A stretch of 64,000 nucleotides of DNA from Candidatus Bipolaricaulota bacterium (GTDB lineage: Bacteria > Bipolaricaulota > Bipolaricaulia > Bipolaricaulales > Bipolaricaulaceae), in contig JAUQPF010000007.1 of the NCBI GenBank assembly GCA_030550535.1, positions 43,988-107,987 of the forward strand, read 5' to 3'. Numbering within the stretch: position 1 is the first letter of the stretch; every line of letters starts with the position of its first letter. Made by a program: the position numbers and the translations under genes. The notes under the pieces are model-generated. The model saw nothing but the letters and a program-made list of their open reading frames with translations. It was not told where the DNA came from and ran no database searches. Below, piece by piece: positions 28,037 to 39,928 of the stretch.

Positions 28037-30781
28037 ATGCCGGTCCTAAGCCTTCTCCGAAAGGTTCGCGATTCCAACGAGCGCAAGCTGCGCCGCCTTT
28101 TCCCCATCCTCGCGGCGGTGAACCACTGGTCCCAAAAGATGAAGGGCCTCTCCGACGAGGAGCTGCGGGCGAAAACCTCGGAGTTCAAGCGGAGGCTCGC
28201 CTCCAGGGAGACCCCCGATCAAATCCTGCCCGAGGCTTTCGCCGTGGTGCGCGAGGCCGCCCGCCGCACGATCGGCCTTTATCCCTTCGACGTTCAGGTC
28301 CTGGGCGGGATCGTCCTCCACCAGCGCCGGATCGCCGAAATGAAGACGGGCGAGGGAAAGACCCTCGTGGCCACTATGCCCGCCTACCTCAACGCCCTGG
28401 TGGGCAAGGTCCACATCGTCACCGTGAACGACTACCTCGCCAAGCGCGACCGGCACTGGATGGGCCCGATCTACGAGTTCTTGGGCCTCAGCGTGGGCCT
28501 CCTCCAGGAGGACACCCCGCCTGCGGAGCGGAAAAAGGCCTACCAATGCGACATCGTTTATGGAACGAACGCCCAATTCGGCTTCGATTACCTGCGGGAC
28601 CACATGGTGCTCTCCCGGGACCAGAAGGTCCAGGGCCCCTTGGACTACGCCATCATCGACGAGGTGGACTACATCCTCATCGACGAGGCGCGCACCCCCC
28701 TCATCATCTCCGGGCCCACGGAGGAGACGGCCCGCATGTACCGGGAGTTCGCGCGCCTGGCGCGGCTCTTTAGGCCCGGGGAGGACTTCGAGGTGGACGA
28801 AGAACACCGCCGCCTTTCCCTCACGGAGAAGGGCTGGGAAAAGGCCGAGAAGCTCCTGAAGTTCGACAACATCGCGGATCCCCGGGCGGCCACCGCCCGC
28901 TACCACCTGGAGACGGCCCTCAAGGCCCTCGTGTTCTATAAGCGCGACCGGGACTACATCGTGAAGGACGGCCGGGTCATCATCGTGGACGAGTTCACCG
29001 GCCGGCTCATGCCCGACCGCCGCTACTCCGGCGGCCTCCACCAGGCCATCGAGGCCAAAGAAGGCCTCCCCATCCAAAGGGAGCACCAGACCCTCGCCCA
29101 GATCACCATCCAGCACTACTTCCGGCTGTACAAGGGCCTTGCGGGCATGACGGGCACGGCCAAGACCGAGGAGGAGGAGCTCAAGAAGATCTACGGCCTC
29201 GATGTGGTGCAGATCCCCACCAACCGCCCCATGATCCGCTACCACCACCCCGACGTGATCTTCCGCACGCGCAAAGCCAAGTTCGAGGCGGTGGCCGAAA
29301 AAGTGGCCGAGCTCCATCGCCAGGGCCGGCCCGTCCTCATCGGCACCACCTCCATCGAGGACTCCGAATACCTCTCCCAGCTTCTGAAGAAGCGGGGGCT
29401 TCCCCACCAGGTCCTGAACGCCAAGTACCACGAGAAGGAGGCCATGATCGTGGCCCAGGCCGGGCGCCTGGGCGCCATCACCATCGCCACGAACATGGCC
29501 GGACGGGGAACGGACATCCTCCTTGGGGGGAACCCCGAATACCGGGCCCGCCAGGAGGCCGATCCCCAAACGGAGCCCGAACGATACCAGGAGCTCTTGG
29601 AGCGCTATCGCAAGGAAGCGGAGGAGGAGCGGAAAAAGATCGTGCAGCCTGCGGATCCCCGTTCGCCCTACGGCCGCTGGGTTTTGGAGCAGATCAAAAA
29701 GTGGTGCCGCGAAACAGGGAAGGAGTTCCGGCCGGAGGAGTGGCAGGAGATCTACCAAGGGGGGCTTTTCGTGATCGGTTGCCAGCGTCATGAGGCCCGG
29801 AGGATCGACGATCAGCTCGCGGGCCGCGCCGGCCGCCAGGGCGACCCCGGCGAAGCCCAGTTCTTCCTGTCCCTGGAGGACGACCTCCTCCGCATCTTCG
29901 GGGGCGAGCGCCTCAGCGCCCTCATGGAGCGCCTGGGCGTGAAGGAGGGCGAGGCCATCACCCATGATCTCCTGACCCGCGCCATCCGCCGGGCCCAAAA
30001 ACGCGTGGAGGAGCGAAACTTTGAGATCCGAAAGCGCCTTCTTGAGTACGACGAGATCATGGCCAAGCAGCGGGACGCCATCTACGCCCTGCGCGAACGC
30101 TTCCTCCTCCCCGGGGCGGGGGAGACCCCCAACGACGCGGAGCTCCGGGAGCACCTTTTGGGCATGGCCGAGGAGTTCGCGGAGCTCTTGGTGGAGCGGT
30201 ATGTGCCGCGGGGGAAGCCGCCCGAGGAGGGCGACCTTTCCGGGCTCCTCCGGGAGCTGGCTCAGGTGTGCGAGCCCCTTCCGGAGCTTAAGGCCAAACG
30301 CTGGGAGGACCTCCTCAAGATCGTGCAAGAGGCGCTCAAGGAGCAGCTCGATCGCCAATGGGAGCGCCTGGCCCCGCACTTCCCGGTGGTGGCGCGGCTG
30401 GTCGTGCTGCGCACGGTGGACGAGAACTGGCGCCAGCACCTTCTTGAGCTCGATGATCTGCGGGAGGGCATTGGGCTTCGGGCCTACGGGGGGACGGACC
30501 CCCTGGTGGAGTTCAAGCGCGAGGCCCACCGGATGTTCGAAGAGATGCTCGTGCGCAGCGAGGAGCAGGTGATGCGGGTCCTCCTTTCCCCGCGGCTCAT
30601 GATCCGGGTGGAGGCCGCGCCGGCCCCGGCGCCCGCGGCCAGCCGCGCCTCCTCCCCCGTGCGTCCGGCGCCGAGCAAGCCCCAAGCGCCCGCCCCCTCC
30701 CCGGGCCGGGTGGGGCGGAACGACCCCTGCCCCTGCGGGTCCGGCAAGAAGTACAAGCACTGCTGCGGGAAGGGTCTTTAG
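28037..30781 (+). CDS. secA: Preprotein translocase subunit SecA
   Basis: 914 aa; MKTGEGKTLVATMPAYLNAL, DEVDYILIDEARTPLIISG, ATNMAGRGTDILLGG, C-terminal RNDPCPCGSGKKYKHCCG. Confidence 0.97.
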   Translation: MPVLSLLRKVRDSNERKLRRLFPILAAVNHWSQKMKGLSDEELRAKTSEFKRRLASRETPDQILPEAFAVVREAARRTIGLYPFDVQVLGGIVLHQRRIAEMKTGEGKTLVATMPAYLNALVGKVHIVTVNDYLAKRDRHWMGPIYEFLGLSVGLLQEDTPPAERKKAYQCDIVYGTNAQFGFDYLRDHMVLSRDQKVQGPLDYAIIDEVDYILIDEARTPLIISGPTEETARMYREFARLARLFRPGEDFEVDEEHRRLSLTEKGWEKAEKLLKFDNIADPRAATARYHLETALKALVFYKRDRDYIVKDGRVIIVDEFTGRLMPDRRYSGGLHQAIEAKEGLPIQREHQTLAQITIQHYFRLYKGLAGMTGTAKTEEEELKKIYGLDVVQIPTNRPMIRYHHPDVIFRTRKAKFEAVAEKVAELHRQGRPVLIGTTSIEDSEYLSQLLKKRGLPHQVLNAKYHEKEAMIVAQAGRLGAITIATNMAGRGTDILLGGNPEYRARQEADPQTEPERYQELLERYRKEAEEERKKIVQPADPRSPYGRWVLEQIKKWCRETGKEFRPEEWQEIYQGGLFVIGCQRHEARRIDDQLAGRAGRQGDPGEAQFFLSLEDDLLRIFGGERLSALMERLGVKEGEAITHDLLTRAIRRAQKRVEERNFEIRKRLLEYDEIMAKQRDAIYALRERFLLPGAGETPNDAELREHLLGMAEEFAELLVERYVPRGKPPEEGDLSGLLRELAQVCEPLPELKAKRWEDLLKIVQEALKEQLDRQWERLAPHFPVVARLVVLRTVDENWRQHLLELDDLREGIGLRAYGGTDPLVEFKREAHRMFEEMLVRSEEQVMRVLLSPRLMIRVEAAPAPAPAASRASSPVRPAPSKPQAPAPSPGRVGRNDPCPCGSGKKYKHCCGKGL

Positions 30782-30803
30782 GGCGCGCCAAACCCGAGCG
30801 GGC

Positions 30804-30831
30804 TTGACTTTGGGCGGTATCGGCCTATCAT
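30804..30831 (+). promoter_or_regulatory. Sigma70-type promoter of hrcA-grpE-dnaK-dnaJ
   Basis: TTGACT-N16-TATCAT. Confidence 0.75.
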
Positions 30832-30836
30832 TGGCT

Positions 30837-30863
30837 TTAGCACTTTATGGAGGTGATTGCTAA
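30837..30863 (+). promoter_or_regulatory. CIRCE operator (HrcA-binding)
   Basis: TTAGCACTT-N9-GATTGCTAA versus consensus TTAGCACTC-N9-GAGTGCTAA; located in front of hrcA. Confidence 0.9.
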
Positions 30864-31873
30864 TGCAGGGCCGGAGGGCGCGCATCCTGGCGGAGGTGGT
30901 GGACCGCTACATCCACACCAAAAAGCCCGTGTCCTCCCAAGAGATCGTCCAGGTCTACGGCCACCGCCTGAGCTCCGCCACCATCCGCAACGAACTCCAC
31001 GCCCTGGAGAGGGAGGGCTACCTCTACAAGCCCCACGTCTCCGCCGGGCGGGTCCCCACCGTCCAGGGCTTCCGCTTCTTCGCCCAGTGGCTTTTGGCCG
31101 TGGCCGAGCTCGAGGCCAAGGAGGAGCGGCTCCCCGCGGAGCCCCAGCCCCTTCCGGGCCTCCCACCCCTGGCGGACCTCCTGCGCCGCACCGCCCTCCT
31201 CCTCTCCGCCATGACGGGGCAACTGGGGTTCGTGATCCCGCCCCGGGGGGAGGAGCTCCCCTGCCAGGCCGTGGTCCTGCGGGCCGTGGAGCCCGGCCGG
31301 GCCCTGGCCGTCACCCTCTCCGCCCTCGGGGTACTTGAGGCCCGCCTCGTCGCCGTTCCCGAAGACCTGAGCCCCGAGGAGGAGCGGGAGGCGGAAGGGT
31401 GGCTTGCGGCGTGGCTGCGGTCCCCGGAGGCCCCTCCGCCGCCCGCGCCCTGGCAGGGCCGGGCCGTGCACACCGCCTACCGCCTCCTTCGGGAGCTCAC
31501 CGCGCCCAGCCCGGCCCCCACGCTCTTCGTGGAGGGCTGGCCCCAGCTCCTTGCGGAACTGAGCCTCCGCTCCGCGGAGTGGGCCTTGGCACGCGTGCGG
31601 GACCTCCTCCGCCTCATGGAGGACGAGCGGGAGTTCGCGGCGCTCATTGGGGAACTGCGGCGCGGCGAGGGCGGGCTCATGGCCCACGTGGGCGAGGACC
31701 TCGTCCCGGAGCTGCGGGAGTTCACGCTCGTGACCGCGCCCTACCTCTTTGGCCGGGGGGTTCTGGGCGTGGCCGGCCCCCTCTGGCTGGACTACGCCCG
31801 GGCCTTCTCCGCCGTGCGCTATCTCGCAAGCCGCCTCCAGTCCCTGCTCATCCAGTGCGGAGGTGCGCCATGA
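30863..31873 (+). CDS. hrcA: Heat-inducible transcription repressor HrcA
   Basis: ARILAEVVDRYIHTKKPVSSQEIV, SSATIRNELHALEREGYLYKPHVSAGRVPT; start ATG 30863 or TTG 30857. Confidence 0.93.
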   Translation: MQGRRARILAEVVDRYIHTKKPVSSQEIVQVYGHRLSSATIRNELHALEREGYLYKPHVSAGRVPTVQGFRFFAQWLLAVAELEAKEERLPAEPQPLPGLPPLADLLRRTALLLSAMTGQLGFVIPPRGEELPCQAVVLRAVEPGRALAVTLSALGVLEARLVAVPEDLSPEEEREAEGWLAAWLRSPEAPPPPAPWQGRAVHTAYRLLRELTAPSPAPTLFVEGWPQLLAELSLRSAEWALARVRDLLRLMEDEREFAALIGELRRGEGGLMAHVGEDLVPELREFTLVTAPYLFGRGVLGVAGPLWLDYARAFSAVRYLASRLQSLLIQCGGAP

Positions 31874-32324
31874 GCGAGGAGATCCTGGCCCCGGAGGAAA
31901 AGCGCCTCAAAGAGGAGCTTTTGCGCCTGGCCGCGGAGTTCGACAACTATAAAAAAGAGGTGGCCAGGGAGCGGGAGCTCTGGCGGGAGCGGGCGTTGGA
32001 CGAGGCCCTGCTCCTGTTCCTCCCCGTGTACGAGGCGCTGGAGCAGGCCTTGACCACGGATCAGGATCCCGCCCAGCTTCGGGAGGGGTTGCGCGCGGTG
32101 CACGCCCTTTTCTCCGAGATCCTGGCGCGCCTGGGCTGCCAGCCCATTCCCTCCGTGGGCGCGGACTTCGACCCCCTCTACCACGAGGCCGTGCTCGTGG
32201 AGGCTTCGGATCAGCCGAAAAACAAAATTCTCGCGGAGCTTGCGCGGGGTTGGGTCCGGCAGGGGCGGGTCCTCCGGCCGGCCAAGGTCAAGGTCAGCCT
32301 CGGCCCCAAGGGAGGTGAGGCCAC

Positions 32325-32328
<4 letters not shown>
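31870..32328 (+). CDS. grpE: Nucleotide exchange factor GrpE
   Basis: [63 protein letters not shown]. Confidence 0.93.
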
Positions 32329-34100
<1,772 letters not shown>

Positions 34101-34106
34101 GGTCGG

Positions 34107-35225
34107 ATGCCGCCAGAGGACTACTACGAGATCCTGGGGGTTCCCCGCAACGCCACCCAAGAGGAGATCAAGCGGGCCTTCCGCCGCCTCGCCAAGCAAT
34201 ACCACCCCGACGTCTATAAAGGCGACAAAAAGGAGGCGGAGCGGAAGTTCCGCAAGATCGCCGAGGCGTATGAAGTGCTCTCGGACCCGGTGAAGCGGGC
34301 CCAATACGACCGCCTTGGGCACGTGGGACCTGAGCAGGCCGTGGACTTCGGGCCGGAGGGGTTCCGCCGCACCCGCGAGGCCTTCGAGGAGTTCTTCGGC
34401 CCCTCGGCGTTCGAGGAGATCTTCAACCTCTTCTTTGGGGAGGGACGGCGGGCCCGCACGGTGAGCCGTGCCCAGCGCGGGGAAGACCTGGAGTACCGCG
34501 TGCGCCTCACCTTGGAGGACGCGGCGTTCGGCACAAGCCTTCGGGTCTCCCTCCCCCGCTACGAGGCCTGCCGGACCTGCGGGGGAAGCGGCCTTTCCCC
34601 GGGCACGGAGCTCAGGACCTGCCCCACCTGCCGGGGCACCGGCCGTATCGAGTACCGCCAGTTCTCCATGTTCGGCACGTTCGTGAACGTGCGCACCTGT
34701 CCGGAGTGCGGAGGCGTGGGGGAAGTCCCGGAGGCGCCGTGCGCCTCTTGCCGGGGAAGCGGCCGCGTGCGCGAGCGGGCGGAGGTGAACCTGGAGATCC
34801 CCGCAGGGGTGGAGGACGGCGCGCGCCTGATCTTCCGGGGGATGGGGAACGCCGGGGTGGCCGGGGGGCCGCCAGGGGACCTGCACGTGGTGGTGGAGAT
34901 CCAACCCCATCCCGTGTTCGCGCGGCAGGGCCGGGACCTGTGGGTGGAGGTGCCCGTGCACTATGGGACCCTCGTTTTGGGCGGGCGGATCCGCGTGCCC
35001 ACCCTCCGGGGGGAGGAAGAATTGGAGATCCCGCCAGGGACGGAGCCGGAGGAGGTTTTGGTTTTGCGCGGCCGAGGCTTTCCCAGCCCCGAGGGCCCGG
35101 GCGACCTCAAGGTGAAACTGCGCGTGGTGATCCCCAAAAAGCTTGGCCGCGAGGAGCGCCGCCTCCTCCAAGCCTTCACGGAGAGGCTTGCTCCGCCCCC
35201 ACCCCCTCAGCGCCCCAGGCTCTAG
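34107..35225 (+). CDS. dnaJ: Molecular chaperone DnaJ
   Basis: J-domain [32 protein letters not shown] and CxxCxGxG zinc repeats. Confidence 0.97.
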   Translation: MPPEDYYEILGVPRNATQEEIKRAFRRLAKQYHPDVYKGDKKEAERKFRKIAEAYEVLSDPVKRAQYDRLGHVGPEQAVDFGPEGFRRTREAFEEFFGPSAFEEIFNLFFGEGRRARTVSRAQRGEDLEYRVRLTLEDAAFGTSLRVSLPRYEACRTCGGSGLSPGTELRTCPTCRGTGRIEYRQFSMFGTFVNVRTCPECGGVGEVPEAPCASCRGSGRVRERAEVNLEIPAGVEDGARLIFRGMGNAGVAGGPPGDLHVVVEIQPHPVFARQGRDLWVEVPVHYGTLVLGGRIRVPTLRGEEELEIPPGTEPEEVLVLRGRGFPSPEGPGDLKVKLRVVIPKKLGREERRLLQAFTERLAPPPPPQRPRL

Positions 35226-35293
35226 CCCGCTTTTTCCCGCGCTGGTCCCCTTCACCCTAAAGCGAGGGGACCGCGGGCGTATACTCCGGGGTC

Positions 35294-36457
35294 ATGGCCA
35301 AAAGCGCGGTCGCGGTTGTGCGTGCGGGGCGCTACGAGGCCGCCGAACTTCGCCCCCAAGTGGAAAGGGCTCTCGCCCTCCTGGGTGGGGTGGAGAAGTT
35401 TGTGCCCCGCGGGGCCCGCGTGTTCGTGAAAGTGAACCTCCTTCCCCCACCCTCCCCGCCCGAACGAGGGATCATCACCCACCCGACCTTCGCCGAAGCC
35501 GTCCTCTCCCTTCTTAGGGAGCTCACCCCCCACATCACCGTGGGCGACGACGTCCACGAGGCTCGAAGCTTCGAGGTGGGCGGCTACCGGGAGGTGTGCC
35601 AGCGCCTGGGGGTGGAGCTCCTCAACCTCCGGGACCGGGGGTTCGAGGAAGTTTCCCTGAACGGGGGCGTGCTCAAACGGGTCTACATCGCCAAGGCCGT
35701 GCGGGAGGCCGAGGTGATCGTGAACCTCCCCAAGCTCAAGACCCATGCCCTCACCACCTTCACCGGCGCCATCAAAAATTTTTACGGCGTGATCCCTACG
35801 GGGCTGCGCACAGCCCTGCACGGGGAGCACCCCTCCCCGGCGGAGTTCGCCGAGGTCCTCGTGGACATCTTTTCCGTGGTGCGGCCCGCCCTCACCGTCA
35901 TGGACGGGATTGTGGCCATGGAGGGCGCCGGGCCGGCCAACGGCACCCCCCGCCCCTTGGGCCTGATCCTCGCCAGCGCGGATGCGGTGGCCGTGGACGC
36001 CGTGGCCCAGGCCATCATCGGCCTGGATCCCTTGCGCGTTTGGACCACCCACCACGCCCACCGCCGCGGCCTGGGCGTGGGGGACCTCCGCGAAATCGCG
36101 ATCCTGGGCGAGAGCCTCGAGACTGTACGGGCCAAAGATTTCCGGCTTCCTCCGGCGGCCGGCGAGATGATGGGGCGCATCCCTCCCCGGATCACCCGCT
36201 GGGCCACCCGCCACCTGCAAGCCCAGCCCGTGGTGGTGCCTGCGCGGTGCGTGGCCTGCGGGGCCTGCGTGCGGGCCTGTCCTACGGGCGCGGCTCAATT
36301 CCGCGGAAAGAAGGCCTGGATCGATCGGAAAAAATGCATCCGCTGCATGTGCTGCCACGAGGCCTGCCGCTATGACGCCATCGCGCTCCACCTGGACCTT
36401 TGGGGTCGGTTCTTTCGGGCGGCAGAACGCTGGGTCTATCGGGATCGGCGTCGCTAG
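35294..36457 (+). CDS. DUF362 domain-containing ferredoxin-type protein
   Basis: LPKLKTHALTTFTGAIKNFYGVIP; two 4Fe-4S motifs CVACGACVRACP and CIRCMCCHEACRY. Confidence 0.88.
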   Translation: MAKSAVAVVRAGRYEAAELRPQVERALALLGGVEKFVPRGARVFVKVNLLPPPSPPERGIITHPTFAEAVLSLLRELTPHITVGDDVHEARSFEVGGYREVCQRLGVELLNLRDRGFEEVSLNGGVLKRVYIAKAVREAEVIVNLPKLKTHALTTFTGAIKNFYGVIPTGLRTALHGEHPSPAEFAEVLVDIFSVVRPALTVMDGIVAMEGAGPANGTPRPLGLILASADAVAVDAVAQAIIGLDPLRVWTTHHAHRRGLGVGDLREIAILGESLETVRAKDFRLPPAAGEMMGRIPPRITRWATRHLQAQPVVVPARCVACGACVRACPTGAAQFRGKKAWIDRKKCIRCMCCHEACRYDAIALHLDLWGRFFRAAERWVYRDRRR

Positions 36458-37578
36458 CGCCGGGGCAGGGAGAGGGCGAGGAACGCCGCGGGGATGAGGG
36501 CCAAGCCCACAAAGCCCAGGGCGGGCTCAAGGCCGATGCGGTCGGCCAAGGCGCCGACCCCCGTCACCAAAAGCGAGCCCACGCCCCAGGCCAGCCCCAA
36601 GAGGAGCCCCGAGACCAGGCCCCGGCTTTCCGGCATGAGCTCCTGACCGTACACCACGGAGACGGGGACGGAGGCGGCGGAGGCCAAACCGAAGAGGGCC
36701 AAAAACCCAAGGGAAAGCGGGCCCTTGGTGAGGAGGAAAAGGTACAGGGCGGGGATGGCCAGAAGGAGGGCGCCTGCGAGGATCTCCCGGCGGCCGTAGC
36801 GGTCGGAGAGGCGGCCGCCCACAAGGTCGCCCAGGGCCCCGGCCAGGGCGTACAGGGTGAGGCTGAGCCCGGCCAGGGTGAGGGAGGCCCCGCGCCTCGT
36901 CCACACCACCGCCAAAAACCCGGAGACCGAGGTCCCCACCACGTCCCGAAACATGCCCATACTCCAGAGGCGCAGGACGCTTCCGCGCTGGGGATGGCGG
37001 GCAAAGCGGAAGGCCGCGCGGGGCGAGGGGTTGCCCCTGGGAAGGGTCAGGCCCAGGACCAGAAGGACGAGGGCCGCAGGAACAAGAAGGAAGGGAACGG
37101 CCGAAAGGCCGAAACGGCTGACGACCTGGGTGACCAAAAGGGGGCCCAACGCCACGCCCAAGGTCCCACCGGCGGAGAAGAGGGCCATGCGCAACCCTCG
37201 GCTTCCTCCCTCCGGCACCAGGCTCGCCCCTGCGGGGTGGAACATGGCCGTTCCCAACCCCGCAAGGACGAGAAGGGCGGCCACCCCGACGTAATGGGGA
37301 ACTGTGCCCAAAAGGGACATGGCCGTCACGGTGAGGGCGGGACCAAGGAGGGCGAGCCAACGTGGGCCGAACCGATCCGCCGCCAGCCCCAACGGCCACT
37401 GGCCAAAGGAGGCAATGCTCGAGCGCACGGAGGTGAGCAAGCCCGCCAAGGTCAAGGAGATCCCCAGCCGCTCGATGAGGAGGGGCATGAGCGCGGAGAG
37501 GAACGCGCCGTAGCCGTCGTTGAGGCCGTGGGCCAGGCTCAGGGGCCAGACCCGCTTCTTGGGCGAACCTCTGCTCAC
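36454..37578 (-). CDS. MFS transporter
   Basis: 12-TM hydrophobic pattern; SLAHGLNDGYGAFLSALMPLLIERLG, GGRLSDRYGRRE. Confidence 0.88.
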   Translation of the reverse strand: MSRGSPKKRVWPLSLAHGLNDGYGAFLSALMPLLIERLGISLTLAGLLTSVRSSIASFGQWPLGLAADRFGPRWLALLGPALTVTAMSLLGTVPHYVGVAALLVLAGLGTAMFHPAGASLVPEGGSRGLRMALFSAGGTLGVALGPLLVTQVVSRFGLSAVPFLLVPAALVLLVLGLTLPRGNPSPRAAFRFARHPQRGSVLRLWSMGMFRDVVGTSVSGFLAVVWTRRGASLTLAGLSLTLYALAGALGDLVGGRLSDRYGRREILAGALLLAIPALYLFLLTKGPLSLGFLALFGLASAASVPVSVVYGQELMPESRGLVSGLLLGLAWGVGSLLVTGVGALADRIGLEPALGFVGLALIPAAFLALSLPRR

Positions 37579-39899
37579 TTTTCGCCTTCCAAGAGGGCGA
37601 GGACGCGCTCAGGGAGGGCCGGGTACTCCCGGAGCCTTCCTCCTGTGGCCGCGGAGATGGCGTTGGCCACGGCGGCGTGGGAGGCCATGAGGGGCACCTC
37701 GCCGAGGCCCTTCGCCCCGTACGGCCCGCCCGAATAGGGCGCCTCCACGAAGTCGATCACGAGCTCCTCCGGCATGTCCAACGTGGTGGGGATATGGTAG
37801 GCCGTGAACGTGGGGTAGAGGATGCGGCCCTCCTTGGCCTGGAGCTCTTCCAAAAGGGCGTAGCCGATCCCTTGGGCGATGCCGCCCGCGACCTGCCCCC
37901 AGGCGGTCTTGGGGTTCACGATCCTCCCGGAGTCGTGCACGGCCCAAAAGCCCCGCACGTGGGCCTCGCCGGTGAGGATGTCCACCTCCACCTCCGCGAT
38001 GTGGCAGGCGAAGGCGTAGACGAAGTAGGCGTTCCCCAAACCGGTCTTGGGATCCCAGTCCACGGGCGCGGCCTCAGCCCAGCCGGTGGCGCCCATGTCC
38101 CAGTTGTGCACCCACATCCAGCGCGCCACCTCCTCCAGGGTCACGCGGCGGCGGGGGTCCTTGGGGTCGCAGAAGGACCTCCCTTCCACCACGAACGCGG
38201 GGCAGCCCAGGATCTCCTGAACCGCGCGGTTGATCTTGGCCTTGAGCTTCCGTGCCGCATCCAATACCGCCAGGCCCTGCACGGTGGTGGTGCGGGAGGC
38301 CACGGTGGGCCCGGAGTCGGGAACCCGGCTGGTGTCGACCGGAGCCATTTGGATCACGGAGAGTGGGACCTCCAGGGCCTCTGCGGCGATCTGGGCAAGC
38401 ACCGTCATGGCCCCCTGGCCCATCTCCGTATTCCCCACGGCCACGGTGATGGAGCCATCGGCCTCAAGCTTCACGTAGGCTCCAGCTTTATCGAGGAGCG
38501 GAGCCTTCGCGCCCATCCCCACCCCGTACATCACCGTGGAAACCCCAAGGCCCCGCTTCCGGAACCTCTCGCGGGCGTTGAACTCCGCCACCTTTTGCTT
38601 GCGCTCCTCCCAGCGGGAAAGCTCTTTCGCACGCTCGATGCAGGAAAGAAGTCCCACGGACTCCGTAAGCACTTGGGCTGTGGCCGTCTCGTCCCCCTCC
38701 CGCAGGGCGTTCTTTTGGCGAAGCTCTAGAGGGTCCATGCCGAGCCGCCGGGCGAGTTCGTCCATCTGGGCCTCGTGGGCGAAGATCACCTGGGGCGAGC
38801 CGAAGCCTCGGAAGGCCCCGCAGGGCACGGTGTTCGTGGCCACGGAGTACCCGTCCACCTTGACGTGGGGAATGCGGTAGGGCCCGGCGGCGTGGACGAG
38901 GCCGCGCCAAAGCACCGCCGAGGAGAGCGTTTGGTACGCGCCGGCGTTGTAGTAGAATTCCACCTCCACCGCCGTGAGCGTTCCGTCCCTCTTGGCCCCG
39001 GTCTTGTAGCGGACGATCGCAGGATGCCGCTTGGAGGTGGTGAGGATGTCCTCCTCCCGGTCGTACACGACCTTCACGGGGCGGCCGGACCTCCAGGCCA
39101 GGACGGCGGCCATGGCCGCCACTTGCGAGGGCACGTCCTCCTTCCCCCCGAAGCCCCCGCCCGTCGCCGTCTGCACGACGCGCACCCGCGAGAGGGGGAG
39201 CCCCAGCACCGCCGCCACCGCCCTCTGCACGTAGAACGGGCACTGGAGCGTCCCGTACACGGCGATCCCGTTCTCCTCGGGGACAGCGATCACACCTTGG
39301 GTCTCCAAATAGGCGTGTTCTTGGTAACCCACGCGGTATTCGCCTTCCACGATCACATCGGCCTCGGCAAAGCCCCTGGCTACGTCGCCTTTCCGGATCA
39401 CCATGTGGTTGAAGAGGTTCCCCCGCTCGGCGGCGGTGGGCACGGCCACCTGGGGGGCCCCGGGCCTTAGGGCCTCCAGGGGATCAAAGACCGCGGGTAG
39501 ATCCTCGTACTCAATGCTAGCAAGCCGCGCGGCCTCCTCCGCGTCCTCCCTCGTCTCTGCGGCCAAAAGGGCGATGGGCTCGCCCACATAGCGCACGATC
39601 TCCTCCGCAAGGAGGGGCATGTCCTCGTAGATGATGGGAACGCAGTTTCTGCCGGGGATGTCCTTGGCGGTGACCACGCAGGCCACCTTGGGATGGGCAA
39701 GGACGCGGGAAAGATCCAGGCGGCGGATGCGGGCGTGCGGGCGCTCGGAGCGAATGGCTTTTCCGTAGAGCATCCCTGGAAAGGAAAGGTCATCGGCGTA
39801 GCGGGCCTGGCCTTTGACCTTGGCCTCGGCGTCCAGGCGGGGCACACCCTGCCCCACCACCTGTGTTCGTGCCGCTTCGCGCACCAAAACCTTGGCCAT
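37575..39899 (-). CDS. Xanthine dehydrogenase/CO dehydrogenase family molybdopterin-binding subunit
   Basis: 774 aa; GQARYADDLSFPGMLYGKAIRSERPHARI, TGGGFGGKEDV, CGAFRGFGSPQ, GMGAKA..GNTEMGQGAMTVLAQIAAEAL. Confidence 0.93.
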   Translation of the reverse strand: MAKVLVREAARTQVVGQGVPRLDAEAKVKGQARYADDLSFPGMLYGKAIRSERPHARIRRLDLSRVLAHPKVACVVTAKDIPGRNCVPIIYEDMPLLAEEIVRYVGEPIALLAAETREDAEEAARLASIEYEDLPAVFDPLEALRPGAPQVAVPTAAERGNLFNHMVIRKGDVARGFAEADVIVEGEYRVGYQEHAYLETQGVIAVPEENGIAVYGTLQCPFYVQRAVAAVLGLPLSRVRVVQTATGGGFGGKEDVPSQVAAMAAVLAWRSGRPVKVVYDREEDILTTSKRHPAIVRYKTGAKRDGTLTAVEVEFYYNAGAYQTLSSAVLWRGLVHAAGPYRIPHVKVDGYSVATNTVPCGAFRGFGSPQVIFAHEAQMDELARRLGMDPLELRQKNALREGDETATAQVLTESVGLLSCIERAKELSRWEERKQKVAEFNARERFRKRGLGVSTVMYGVGMGAKAPLLDKAGAYVKLEADGSITVAVGNTEMGQGAMTVLAQIAAEALEVPLSVIQMAPVDTSRVPDSGPTVASRTTTVQGLAVLDAARKLKAKINRAVQEILGCPAFVVEGRSFCDPKDPRRRVTLEEVARWMWVHNWDMGATGWAEAAPVDWDPKTGLGNAYFVYAFACHIAEVEVDILTGEAHVRGFWAVHDSGRIVNPKTAWGQVAGGIAQGIGYALLEELQAKEGRILYPTFTAYHIPTTLDMPEELVIDFVEAPYSGGPYGAKGLGEVPLMASHAAVANAISAATGGRLREYPALPERVLALLEGEK

Positions 39900-39928
39900 G
39901 CCACTCCTTTCCGCAGCGATTGTAGCCG

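Noticed and set aside
28046-30760. 904-aa ORF antisense to secA (also 2738..4984 +, 13297..15345 +, 32211..35255 -, 20674..22269 +, 59100..62021 +)
   Set aside because: Long shadow ORFs caused by high GC at third positions; low-complexity Gly/Arg/His/Pro-rich translations, while the opposite strand encodes clear conserved proteins.
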